A DNA stretch of 60,070 bases, from positions 1 to 60,070 of the forward strand of contig JANQGV010000207.1 of assembly GCA_028282925.1 (NCBI GenBank). The letters are read 5' to 3'. The first letter of the stretch is position 1, and the number at the start of each line of letters is the position of its first letter. This document shows, piece by piece, positions 1 to 7,952 of the stretch. The DNA comes from Thermodesulfobacteriota bacterium (GTDB taxonomy: Bacteria; Desulfobacterota; WTBG01; CAIYCZ01; CAIRTM01). The notes under the pieces were generated by a model, which made no database searches, was not told where the DNA came from, and saw only the letters and a list, made by a program, of their open reading frames with translations. The position numbers and the translations under genes were made by a program.

Positions 1-29
1 CTTGAGCAGGAACTGGAAGACAGGCTGAC

Positions 30-251
30 TCAGGATACGGCTGGCTGATGACCAGGAAGGACGCTGCCAGAAAAAAAGCGAAAGATTCTTGACACTACCT
101 TATTATCATTGAGGCGTTGACAGAAATTCTGAAAATGATCAGGATATTTAACTTCAAGATATGTTTTATAGCTTCCAACTAATGTATTTAAATTATACAT
201 AGGTCTAATGCTATCTATAAGCTTTTCTGTAGAAAAAGCGGCGTCCGCCAA
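30..251 (-). CDS. possible gene fragment, hypothetical
   Basis: An open frame of about 73 codons starting at a TTG, with no ribosome binding site. The middle part has ordinary protein-like composition, but I recognise no family. A short GC-rich patch at about 236-290 lies over its start inside otherwise AT-rich DNA, so this could be the tail of a gene broken by an insertion, or chance. It may also continue beyond the left window edge in another frame. Treat as doubtful. Confidence 0.2.
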   Translation of the reverse strand: MADAAFSTEKLIDSIRPMYNLNTLVGSYKTYLEVKYPDHFQNFCQRLNDNKVVSRIFRFFSGSVLPGHQPAVS

Positions 252-425
252 GGGGCGGTAGGCAGCCGGGCAAGGTAGGATGATGCCGCCTTTATTCTTG
301 TAATAGAAATAAAGTAGTTATGATGTGGTGTCAATTGAAAATAAACAGAAGATAATAGAAAGGCAATGTTGCTGGCCGGATCGTCGGAGTTGGGCAGTTT
401 AGGCTTCAATGAAAACAATACAATA

Positions 426-1037
426 TCATGAAGACTTAATTGTCCTTTTGCAGCAATCAACAAAATCCATAACAATATCTTTGAGAAAAAATGCAGCTAC
501 TTCAAATGCAAATTCAGCATCCTCATTGTTCTTAACTTCGCCATTATGGACAATTTTATTGCGTTGTGATCGAATAGTTGCCATCTCATTCCATAGAGTT
601 TCATTAAAGCCGGGACGCTTGAATGATGTAAAATCAACATCATGAGATGTTGTTAGGTGTTCCTGATTCTTTAGCAGTTCATTCGTAAAATTCATGAACC
701 TACTAATTGACAAATGCATTATAAGTTCAACGATTATAGGCACAAAATCTTCATTCGTAACAACTCCATGAATGGTAGGCCATACTAAACCTTTCTTTAT
801 GCCTATTTCAATAGATGTTGAAGAAAAAACAGGAGATGCTGAGGGGTGATCATGGAGTAAAATTTTTGCTTCTTGAAGAGAATTTAATGCTGGGACCAAT
901 GTTTGTGGGTGCTTTGTATAGTATAAACCAAGTTTTTTCACCTCGCCAATGCTATGTGGAATTAACTTTATTAAGTTTTCAATTCCCATCAGCTCGTATA
1001 AAGTGGCATCATCATAAGACATATTAATTATTCCCAT
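426..1037 (-). CDS. hypothetical protein with HEPN-like R-x4-H motif
   Basis: A 203-residue soluble protein with no signal peptide or membrane segment. I do not recognise its full-length family. Near the C-terminus (about residues 156-165) it carries RSQRNKIVHNG, the RN-xxx-H signature of HEPN-type helical domains. These occur in toxin RNases and in many nucleotide-binding or stress proteins. The preceding helix-rich stretch and the acidic segment after it fit such a fold. The gene is clearly more AT-rich than the leu genes next to it and stands alone, with no partner gene, which suggests acquisition by transfer. ATG at 1037 is the longest start; ATG at 1022 is an equally good alternative. 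Function is not assigned; HEPN membership is inferred from the motif only. Confidence 0.6.
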   Translation of the reverse strand: MGIINMSYDDATLYELMGIENLIKLIPHSIGEVKKLGLYYTKHPQTLVPALNSLQEAKILLHDHPSASPVFSSTSIEIGIKKGLVWPTIHGVVTNEDFVPIIVELIMHLSISRFMNFTNELLKNQEHLTTSHDVDFTSFKRPGFNETLWNEMATIRSQRNKIVHNGEVKNNEDAEFAFEVAAFFLKDIVMDFVDCCKRTIKSS

Positions 1038-1268
1038 TTAGGCGTGAAAGCTTATTATTCATAATAAAAATTTGTTTTAAAGAACGTTCTGTTTTTTATC
1101 ATGTATATATAAACCTTTCTCGTTTGACAAGGTTAAAAGCTGTTTGCAAAAATAAGTTGGTAGTCGGCTTGAGGTATGAAAACCGACGATGAATTCAATG
1201 TGGGTTTGTTAAATATCCCCCCATTTTTCAATCGTTTTCAATACACTTTAATGATGCGTATTGAGAAG

Positions 1269-2141
1269 CTATATGTTATCCCAGAAGGCTTTGATCAGCG
1301 GGGTCTTAATCCTGCGTTTCAGGACACAGATGCCGACTGTATATGGTTCCAGCTCCGGCGCAATGTCCAGGAGTTGCACGTTGCTGCTGAGCAGGTTTTG
1401 GTCGAGCACCAACTGGGGCACAATGCCTACTCCCAGGCCGAGGCTTACCAGGGCCAGGATCGACTCGTTGCCGGTAACCTGGGCATAGATGTCGGGTGTG
1501 ATGTCTTGTGAGTGGAACCACACGTTGATGCGTTTGCGGGCCATGCCCTTTTCGGCAATAATCATCGGTACCCTGTCCCAGGGTATCTCCTTTGTATTCA
1601 GCATGTCCATGCCGGGCCAGGGAATGGCCGGGGCGACAAACCGGAGTCGGATATCGGTCATGGGTTTAAATTGCAGCTTTTCCGGAATGCGGTCGGGCAT
1701 GGCTGCCACGGCAAAATCGGCATCGCCGTCGACAACTTTTTGAATGGCGCTGTCGCTGTCGCCGGTCAGCAGCTTAATATGGACAGCGGGGTAGGTTTCC
1801 CGAAACCGCAGCAGTATGTCGGGCAATACCCGGTAGCTGGCGGTTATGGTGCAGTACATGCTGATTTCACCCTGCAATACTTCGTGCTGCCCGGCAAGCG
1901 AGTCCTGAAAGGATTTCCAGCGGGTGGCGGCGTCCCGGGCATATGTCCTGAACTGCCTGCCTGCTTCGGTCAGGGCCACGGTGCGGTTATCGCGTTCAAA
2001 CAGTTGCTGCCCCAAATCGTCCTCAAGGCGCTTGATAATTCGGCTGAGGGTGGACGGACTCAGGTTGCAGGCCTTACTTGTTTTGCCGTAATGCAGGGTA
2101 TCTGCCAGGGTTAGAAATATGTTTAAATCGGCAAAATTCAT
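1269..2141 (-). CDS. ilvY: LysR-family transcriptional regulator, IlvY-like
   Basis: A 290-residue LysR-type regulator. The N-terminal winged helix-turn-helix (residues 1-60, with SPSTLSRIIKRLEDDLGQ as recognition region) is followed by a substrate-binding effector domain (about 90-290). The resemblance to Escherichia coli IlvY runs along the whole length: the RDNRTV-LTEAG segment after the HTH, the LLTGDSDSAIQKVVDGDADFA effector-domain region, and the C-terminal KRR-PLI-AFW ending. IlvY activates ilvC in response to acetolactate or acetohydroxybutyrate in enterobacteria. Here the gene is divergent from leuCDB across a 343-bp gap, so it probably regulates leucine synthesis genes and itself. 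The AT-rich start-proximal DNA at about 2160-2200 has dyad-like elements that could be its site, but I could not define an operator. Confidence 0.85.
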   Translation of the reverse strand: MNFADLNIFLTLADTLHYGKTSKACNLSPSTLSRIIKRLEDDLGQQLFERDNRTVALTEAGRQFRTYARDAATRWKSFQDSLAGQHEVLQGEISMYCTITASYRVLPDILLRFRETYPAVHIKLLTGDSDSAIQKVVDGDADFAVAAMPDRIPEKLQFKPMTDIRLRFVAPAIPWPGMDMLNTKEIPWDRVPMIIAEKGMARKRINVWFHSQDITPDIYAQVTGNESILALVSLGLGVGIVPQLVLDQNLLSSNVQLLDIAPELEPYTVGICVLKRRIKTPLIKAFWDNI

Positions 2142-2297
2142 AATAAATTCTATGTTGCAAAAAATGAAATATATTATTGTAAATATATCACTTTACAGAA
2201 CGTAGTCAAGTTGTTTAAAATATATAATATATTATGTTGCCAGGAGGATGTATTGTAATTATAAGGTCCTATATAAGGTACATAATAATATAGCCGG

Positions 2298-2374
2298 GTA
2301 GGAGCGGCCTGTGGCCGCGATTAAGGCCCATCAACGTCGAACAGTTCATATATCGCACCTAAAGGTGCTACTAC
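2298..2374. repeat. inverted pair of REP-like hairpin repeats
   Basis: Between the regulator and leuC lie two related short units in opposite orientation. The plus-strand unit (2298-2323) has GTAGGAGC, a GC stem (GCGGCC-TGT-GGCCGC) and GATTAA. The minus-strand unit (2344-2374) has GTAGTAGC with a different stem (GCACCT-TT-AGGTGC) followed by GATA and TGAAC. A third unit with the same ends and the ACCT/AGGT stem is at 31526-31556. Conserved ends around changed but still paired stems are typical of REP elements. The 343-bp gap also holds a hairpin at 2409-2440 just before leuC, without a T-tract. Confidence 0.6.
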
Positions 2375-2484
2375 AGGGTGAGAAACATATTAAGGATTCT
2401 ATTAATTCTTCCACTGGAACAGCTCGACCGTTCCGGGAAGTGTTCTATACTATAAACCATACTATTCAATAAGCAGGTATCACT

Positions 2485-3744
2485 ATGGGAATGACAATTG
2501 TAGAGAAAATTATGGCAAAGCATGCCGGGTTAGATCAAGTGCAGCCCGGACAGTTAATAGAGGCCAAGGTTGACTATGTGCTGGCAAATGATATTACCGC
2601 GCCCATTGCCATCAAGCAAATGCGCGAGGTAGGCGCCGAAAAGGTGTTTGACAAGGATCGGGTTATCCTGATCCCCGATCATTTTGCTCCCAACAAGGAC
2701 ATTGCATCGGCCGAGCAGTGCAAAATGCTGCGGGAGTTCTCCCGGGAGCAGGAACTCAGCAACTATTTTGAAGTCGGGCGGATGGGAATCGAGCATGCCC
2801 TGTTGCCGGAACAGGGAATTATTCTGCCGGGAGATATTATAATCGGGGCCGACAGCCATACCTGCACCCACGGTGCCCTGGGAGCCTTTGCAACGGGAGT
2901 CGGCAGCACCGATGTTGCCGCGGCAATGGTTACCGGTGAAACCTGGTTCAAGGTGCCTGAGACCATGAAATTCGTTCTGAACGGCAAATTGAACAAATGG
3001 GTAAGCGGCAAGGATTTAATCCTGTATATCATTGGTGATATCGGGGTTGACGGGGCCCTGTACAAGGCAATGGAGTTCTGCGGCGATACGGTGGACGAGC
3101 TTTCCATCGAGGGCCGTTTGACCATAGCCAATATGGCCATTGAGGCGGGAGGAAAGTGCGGTATTTTCAGCCCGGATGAAAAGGCTATTTCCTATGTTAA
3201 AGAACGTACCGACCGTGAATTCACCCCGCTCTACAGTGATGCCGACGCGGAGTATGTGGAGGTGAAAGAATACAACGTTGCCGATATCGAGCCCCAGGTC
3301 TCGTTTCCCCACTCGCCGGACAATACCAAGTCCATCAGTCAAGTGGGCACGGTACCGGTGCAGCAGGCGGTTATCGGGTCATGTACCAACGGCAGAATTG
3401 AAGACCTGCGGGAAGCGGCCGAGGTGCTCAAAGGCCGCAAGGTTGCCCCGGATGTGCGGTTGATTGTGATCCCTGCCACCCAGAAAATATACCTCCAGGC
3501 CATGCAGGAAGGGCTGGTTGAGACGTTTATCGAATCCGAGGCCGTGGTCAGCACACCGACCTGCGGGCCTTGTCTTGGTGGACATATGGGCATCCTGGCC
3601 AAAGGCGAGGTGGCCATCGCCACGACCAATCGTAATTTTGTCGGCCGTATGGGACATCCCGAGAGCTTCGTCTATCTTGCCAACCCGGCCATAACCGCTG
3701 CTTCTGCTGTTCTGGGGCGCATCGGATCGCCGGATGAACTGTAA
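2485..3744 (+). CDS. leuC: 3-isopropylmalate dehydratase, large subunit
   Basis: A 419-residue aconitase-family protein. With LeuD it isomerises 2-isopropylmalate to 3-isopropylmalate, the second step of leucine synthesis, in the cytoplasm. The three iron-sulfur ligands are visible as Cys300 (SCTNGR) and Cys360/Cys363 (TCGPCLGG). [12 protein letters not shown] and [13 protein letters not shown] are family hallmarks. The length and separate small subunit match the short archaeal/deltaproteobacterial LeuC type rather than the roughly 466-residue enterobacterial form; homoaconitase activity cannot be excluded from sequence. ATG at 2485 gives the usual MGMT start; ATG at 2491 is possible. First gene of leuCDB; leuA is not in the window. 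Confidence 0.96.
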   Translation: MGMTIVEKIMAKHAGLDQVQPGQLIEAKVDYVLANDITAPIAIKQMREVGAEKVFDKDRVILIPDHFAPNKDIASAEQCKMLREFSREQELSNYFEVGRMGIEHALLPEQGIILPGDIIIGADSHTCTHGALGAFATGVGSTDVAAAMVTGETWFKVPETMKFVLNGKLNKWVSGKDLILYIIGDIGVDGALYKAMEFCGDTVDELSIEGRLTIANMAIEAGGKCGIFSPDEKAISYVKERTDREFTPLYSDADAEYVEVKEYNVADIEPQVSFPHSPDNTKSISQVGTVPVQQAVIGSCTNGRIEDLREAAEVLKGRKVAPDVRLIVIPATQKIYLQAMQEGLVETFIESEAVVSTPTCGPCLGGHMGILAKGEVAIATTNRNFVGRMGHPESFVYLANPAITAASAVLGRIGSPDEL

Positions 3745-3799
3745 CAGTTGAAAAAAATATGGTGACACAGGTCACGTATAATCAGATATGAGGTCAGCT

Positions 3800-4294
3800 A
3801 TGGAATTTAAAGGTAAAATATGGAAATTTGGTGATAACATCAACACCGATGAAATAATCCCGGCGCGCTATTTGAACACGTCGGACCCTGAAGAGCTTGC
3901 CCGACACTGCATGGAAGACGCCGACCCGGAATTTCCCGGCAAAGTGCAGCCGGGAGACATTATTATTGCCGGCGCAAATTTCGGCTGCGGCTCCTCGCGC
4001 GAGCATGCACCCATCGCCCTCAAGGCGGCCGGTGTGGCCTGCGTGATTGCCGGAAGTTTTGCCCGCATATTCTACCGCAATGCGTTCAATATGGGGCTGC
4101 TGATCCTTGAGTGCCCGGAAGCCTGTGCCGCTCTTGAAGAAGGCGACACCGTTCAGGTATCGCCTGATACGGGAAGTATTACCATTGAAAAAAACGGCAG
4201 CGTGTTGCAGGCCCAGGCGGTCCCGCCCTTTATGCAAAACCTGATTGCCGAAGGCGGGCTCATGGGGTATGTCAAAAAGAAGGCGGGTCTGTAA
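3800..4294 (+). CDS. leuD: 3-isopropylmalate dehydratase, small subunit
   Basis: A 164-residue swivel-domain subunit that pairs with Leu[21 protein letters not shown] at the N-terminus and the [10 protein letters not shown] substrate-binding loop are diagnostic, as is [15 protein letters not shown]. The upstream ATG at 3788 would overlap a ribosome binding site (GAGGT at 3790-3794) placed five bases before the ATG at 3800, so 3800 is the better start and gives the family's usual N-terminus. It lies 55 bp after leuC and 59 bp before leuB, in one operon. Confidence 0.95.
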   Translation: MEFKGKIWKFGDNINTDEIIPARYLNTSDPEELARHCMEDADPEFPGKVQPGDIIIAGANFGCGSSREHAPIALKAAGVACVIAGSFARIFYRNAFNMGLLILECPEACAALEEGDTVQVSPDTGSITIEKNGSVLQAQAVPPFMQNLIAEGGLMGYVKKKAGL

Positions 4295-4353
4295 TACTAT
4301 GAGTAGTAGTCGTTACGTATAATACGAATGACGCATGAAGAAAGGTGAAAACT

Positions 4354-5412
4354 ATGTATAAGATAGCAGTAGTTCCCGGTGACGGTACCGGCCCGGAAGT
4401 TGTCCGGGAAGGTCTCAAGGTTTTGGAGGCCGTGGCACAGAAGAAAAATTTTACATATGAATTGACGGATTATGATCTTGGCGGCGAGCGGTATAAACGG
4501 ACCGGCGAGACGCTGCCGGACAGCGTGCTGGAAGAGTTTCGCTCCTTTAACGCCATTTACCTGGGGGCCATCGGGCACCCGGATGTGACGCCCGGAATCC
4601 TGGAAAAACAGATTCTGCTTCGGATGCGTTTTGATCTTGATCTGTACATCAACCTCCGGCCGGTCAAGCTGTTTCCCGGCGTTGACACCCCGATTAAGGA
4701 CAAGGGTCCTGAGGAAATTGATTATGTAGTGGTCCGGGAGAACACCGAGGGCCTGTATGCCGGTTCCGGCGGATTCCTGAAAAAAGGCACGCCGGATGAA
4801 GTTGCCATCCAGGAATCGGTCAACACCCGCAAGGGGGTGGAGCGGTGCCTGCGCTATGCATTTGAATTGTGTCAAAAGCGCAATAAGGACAAAAAGCTTA
4901 CCCTGTGCGGTAAAACCAATGTACTGACCTACGCCTTTGACCTGTGGCAGCGGACCTATAATGAAATTGCCGAGGAGTATCCTGAAATCACCCGGGATTA
5001 TGCCCACGTGGATGCCATCTGCATGTGGATGGTGAAAAACCCTGAATGGTTCGACGTTATCGTCACCGACAACATGTTCGGCGACATTATCACCGACCTG
5101 GCGGCCATGACCCAGGGCGGTGTGGGCGTTGCCGCCGGCGGTAATATCAATCCCGAGGGCGTTTCAATGTTTGAGCCCATGGGCGGTTCCGCTCCGAAAT
5201 ATACCGGGCAGAACGTGATAAACCCCATTGCGGCCATTGCAGCCCTGCAGATGATGCTGTATGTTCTGGGTGAGGAAGATGCTGCCAAGCTTGTGGAAGA
5301 TGCGGTTAAAAAAGTTGCCAGCCAGGACATGAAGAGCATGGCGGCCGGCAGGATGGGATACTCCACCAGCGAAGTCGGCGATTTGCTGGCCGACTATATT
5401 GCCAAGGCATAG
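4354..5412 (+). CDS. leuB: 3-isopropylmalate dehydrogenase (isocitrate/isopropylmalate dehydrogenase family)
   Basis: A 352-residue beta-decarboxylating dehydrogenase that oxidises 3-isopropylmalate with NAD+ to the keto acid of leucine. Visible motifs are VVPGDGTGPEV at the N-terminus, LRMRFDLDLYINLRPVKLF, VVVRENTEGLYAG, the metal-site region VTDNMFGDIITDLAA, and FEPMGGSAPKYTGQNVINP near the nucleotide site. The sequence belongs to the broad IDH/IPMDH/homoisocitrate group, so the leucine role rests largely on its position after leuCD. A GTG at 4345 is possible, but AGAAAGG lies at the proper distance from ATG 4354. The operon ends in a hairpin terminator. Confidence 0.92.
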   Translation: MYKIAVVPGDGTGPEVVREGLKVLEAVAQKKNFTYELTDYDLGGERYKRTGETLPDSVLEEFRSFNAIYLGAIGHPDVTPGILEKQILLRMRFDLDLYINLRPVKLFPGVDTPIKDKGPEEIDYVVVRENTEGLYAGSGGFLKKGTPDEVAIQESVNTRKGVERCLRYAFELCQKRNKDKKLTLCGKTNVLTYAFDLWQRTYNEIAEEYPEITRDYAHVDAICMWMVKNPEWFDVIVTDNMFGDIITDLAAMTQGGVGVAAGGNINPEGVSMFEPMGGSAPKYTGQNVINPIAAIAALQMMLYVLGEEDAAKLVEDAVKKVASQDMKSMAAGRMGYSTSEVGDLLADYIAKA

Positions 5413-5440
5413 TTTTTTATATTTTCAGTTTGTGAGAAAA

Positions 5441-5470
5441 GGGCAGATACATCAACCGGTGTATCTGCCC
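5441..5470. terminator. hairpin terminator between convergent leuB and lipoprotein gene
   Basis: A perfect 11-bp stem (GGGCAGATACA, 5441-5451, paired with 5460-5470) with an 8-base loop. It sits in the 72-bp gap between the stops of leuB (+) and the beta-propeller lipoprotein (-). On the minus strand the stem is followed by TTTTCTC; on the plus strand by a weak T-run. It probably terminates both genes. Confidence 0.8.
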
Positions 5471-5484
5471 TACTGTTTTGAGGG

Positions 5485-7704
5485 TTAATTTTCGACGACT
5501 TCTGTATCACGGTCCATTGCCTGGGAGCCGGGAAGCTCCAGTGTTGCGGACAGCGACAGGTCGTCGATGTCACTGGCCGTAATGGCCCGATCACTGATAG
5601 CATAAATGTAGTCGCCCATAAATATACTGCGTCGGATCTCCTGGCTGTACCAGTAATATCCGGGGTCGGCATTATAGAAGTCTGAGTGGTCGACACTGCC
5701 ATGGATCAAAAGGCCTGTTTCCGGATCAACGTTAACCAGCATGAGCCTGGAGCTGTATTCATATTCGTAATCTATGACAACGTCTGCATCGGTACTATTA
5801 TCCAGGTCGGCAGAAGGGGGTTCCTCCTGACCACTGTATGTATACCGATAACTGCTCAGCGGAACGGCCAGCATCTTTTTGGGCGCCCAGTACTGAAATG
5901 CCTTATGCTCACCGGCAGCCTCGCTCCAGGTGGAGTATGAAGACTGGTTGTCGTCTTCAACCTGTACCAGCGGAAGCTCATCGATCAGTGAAGGATCGCT
6001 GTAGTCGGAAACATCGAAAAGTGATACTTTGATCGACCAGTCCAGCCCCTCTTCATCGCCGCCGTAGCCGATGGTAAGCAGGGTGTCGTTATCAATGGGA
6101 TGAATGTAGGTGGACACACCGGGCACCTCGAGCTCACCCAGTATGGTTGGGTTTTCAGGGCTGCTGAGATCGATGACCCAGAGGGGGTCAATGTTTTTGA
6201 ACGTAACAAGGTAGGCGGTGTCCCTGATAAAGCGTGCCGACCAGATACGCTCTCCCTGTGCAATGCCTTTCACCGACCCGACAACCTCCAGGGTCTTGTT
6301 GTCGTCTTCCTTGAGCACATACACGTGATTTTCGGGGGGATCCGGCTCTTCCATCCACCAGCGGTTCCATTGTCCGGTGGTGGAAGCCACCCTGATGTAG
6401 TCATTGTATTCCGAGAGGGAGAACTGGTTCAGAACAGTGCCGTCAATCCGACCGCTGGAGGTATAGACGGCTTTGCCGAAATCGGAGATGTCGAACCGGT
6501 GAATATTGGTCGCTTCATCAAAGGTATCGTCGACACCCCAGTACCACCACGAGTTCTGGGCCGGTTCCGCAATGAGCAACGTGTCTGATGAGGCGTAGAT
6601 CATACTCCAGTTGCTGACGATATGATCGGCGTCGAAGGTAAACTCGGTATCCTGCAGATTAAAACTGATAATTGACGTGAACCCCCGGCTCATCCCGTCG
6701 TCGGCTGTGGTGAAATTCGCGCAGCCTTCTGCCGTGAAACTGTGGTCGATTATGTCCCCATCTTCTTTTTCAAAGATCCTGGGTACAAGGTCCGCCAGGG
6801 CAAGTGTGTCGATATAGGCATCATTATGGGCTATGGCTCTTTGGATGGCCTCATCCCAGATCTGTTTGCGACGCGGATCGTCCTCGGTCATTTCATAGTA
6901 TTCATCGGGAACGTCCGGCCAGTATTTCAACTCCTGTATGTACATGCTGGAGTAGGCGATCAGGTTGATGGAACTGCTGCGGTTGCGGGCGGTCTGATAA
7001 TACCCTTCCAGGTAGAGCTCTTGTATAACCTCCGGCGAGAGGGGGTTCTTGAGGTCGATTATGGTGAGTTTCAACAGTGTGCTGACGGGATACATGGTTT
7101 CACCCGAGCTGTTGTCGTAATAGTATTCATACAGTGGGTTATCCTTCTGGATGGAATATGTGGAGAGGTTTGAGAAAACAACCGCCCTGGTAGCCTGCCC
7201 GGTGTCGTTGTCTTTACTTATGAGCATTTCGGTAGGGTACCCTTCGATTTCGAAGATCGCTTCCTGGGTAAGCTGTCCGAATTCGGGAACTCCGGCAATA
7301 ACAAGCTTGTTGCCGTTCAGGGTGTAGATGTGATACCCGTCGGTTTTCACAAAGTCGGCCTCGTCGACCCCTTCTTCCTGGTTGTTTGTTCCGGAATAGT
7401 CTTCGCCTTCCTCCCGGCCTCCGTTGGTGTCGGCATCTGTGGCGGAGTCGTCTTCCGGAAATCCGTACAAAATCGTAATGTCGTTAAGCGACAACAACTG
7501 TACTCGTAACTCTTCCTTCAGGTTGCTTTTTAAGGCCGCTTCAAGCTCCCGGCAGGAGTTGAATGAAGACAGGGCCGGGGATGTGCGCGTCCGCTGTACC
7601 TGGTCCGTGGGGTCGTCCGGATCGCAGCCGGCAAGCATATACCCTGCCAGTAACAGTAATAGTATGGTGTAATATATTGAGATTCTATTCTTTCTTGTGT
7701 GCAT
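5485..7704 (-). CDS. secreted lipoprotein with beta-propeller domain (PF09826-like)
   Basis: A 739-residue lipoprotein: charged N-terminus, hydrophobic stretch, and lipobox LAGC with Cys26. The mature protein has an acidic linker and then the NNQE-GVDEADFVKTDGYHIY signature of the secreted beta-propeller family distantly related to WD40 repeats (COG4880/PF09826). Repeated blade-like segments follow to the C-terminus. These proteins are extracytoplasmic and of unknown function; binding or scaffolding is usual for propellers. GAGGAGGTGA stands ahead of the ATG at 7704, an excellent ribosome binding site. It is monocistronic or the last of a loose run of minus-strand envelope genes; the 248-bp gap upstream holds nothing I recognise. 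Confidence 0.85.
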   Translation of the reverse strand: MHTRKNRISIYYTILLLLLAGYMLAGCDPDDPTDQVQRTRTSPALSSFNSCRELEAALKSNLKEELRVQLLSLNDITILYGFPEDDSATDADTNGGREEGEDYSGTNNQEEGVDEADFVKTDGYHIYTLNGNKLVIAGVPEFGQLTQEAIFEIEGYPTEMLISKDNDTGQATRAVVFSNLSTYSIQKDNPLYEYYYDNSSGETMYPVSTLLKLTIIDLKNPLSPEVIQELYLEGYYQTARNRSSSINLIAYSSMYIQELKYWPDVPDEYYEMTEDDPRRKQIWDEAIQRAIAHNDAYIDTLALADLVPRIFEKEDGDIIDHSFTAEGCANFTTADDGMSRGFTSIISFNLQDTEFTFDADHIVSNWSMIYASSDTLLIAEPAQNSWWYWGVDDTFDEATNIHRFDISDFGKAVYTSSGRIDGTVLNQFSLSEYNDYIRVASTTGQWNRWWMEEPDPPENHVYVLKEDDNKTLEVVGSVKGIAQGERIWSARFIRDTAYLVTFKNIDPLWVIDLSSPENPTILGELEVPGVSTYIHPIDNDTLLTIGYGGDEEGLDWSIKVSLFDVSDYSDPSLIDELPLVQVEDDNQSSYSTWSEAAGEHKAFQYWAPKKMLAVPLSSYRYTYSGQEEPPSADLDNSTDADVVIDYEYEYSSRLMLVNVDPETGLLIHGSVDHSDFYNADPGYYWYSQEIRRSIFMGDYIYAISDRAITASDIDDLSLSATLELPGSQAMDRDTEVVEN

Positions 7705-7952
7705 TCTTATTCACCTCCTCAAAGGGTTCAAACATTGGTGTTTTAATACAGTTTCTTTTGCCCGCTTGTGGTACGTCCGACGGAAAACCACCCCCTTTCC
7801 TGCAATGGTGTGTACATGTGTTTTCTACAGGTATTAGTCGCAAAACAAGCCAATTTATTTCGCGAAAAAAGGGGTAGGCAGGGGCAGTAGCCGGGATATA
7901 CGCCGGACAGGGCTATCGGTCGATTTTTGGTGCAGACGGTGAGTAACAGCGG

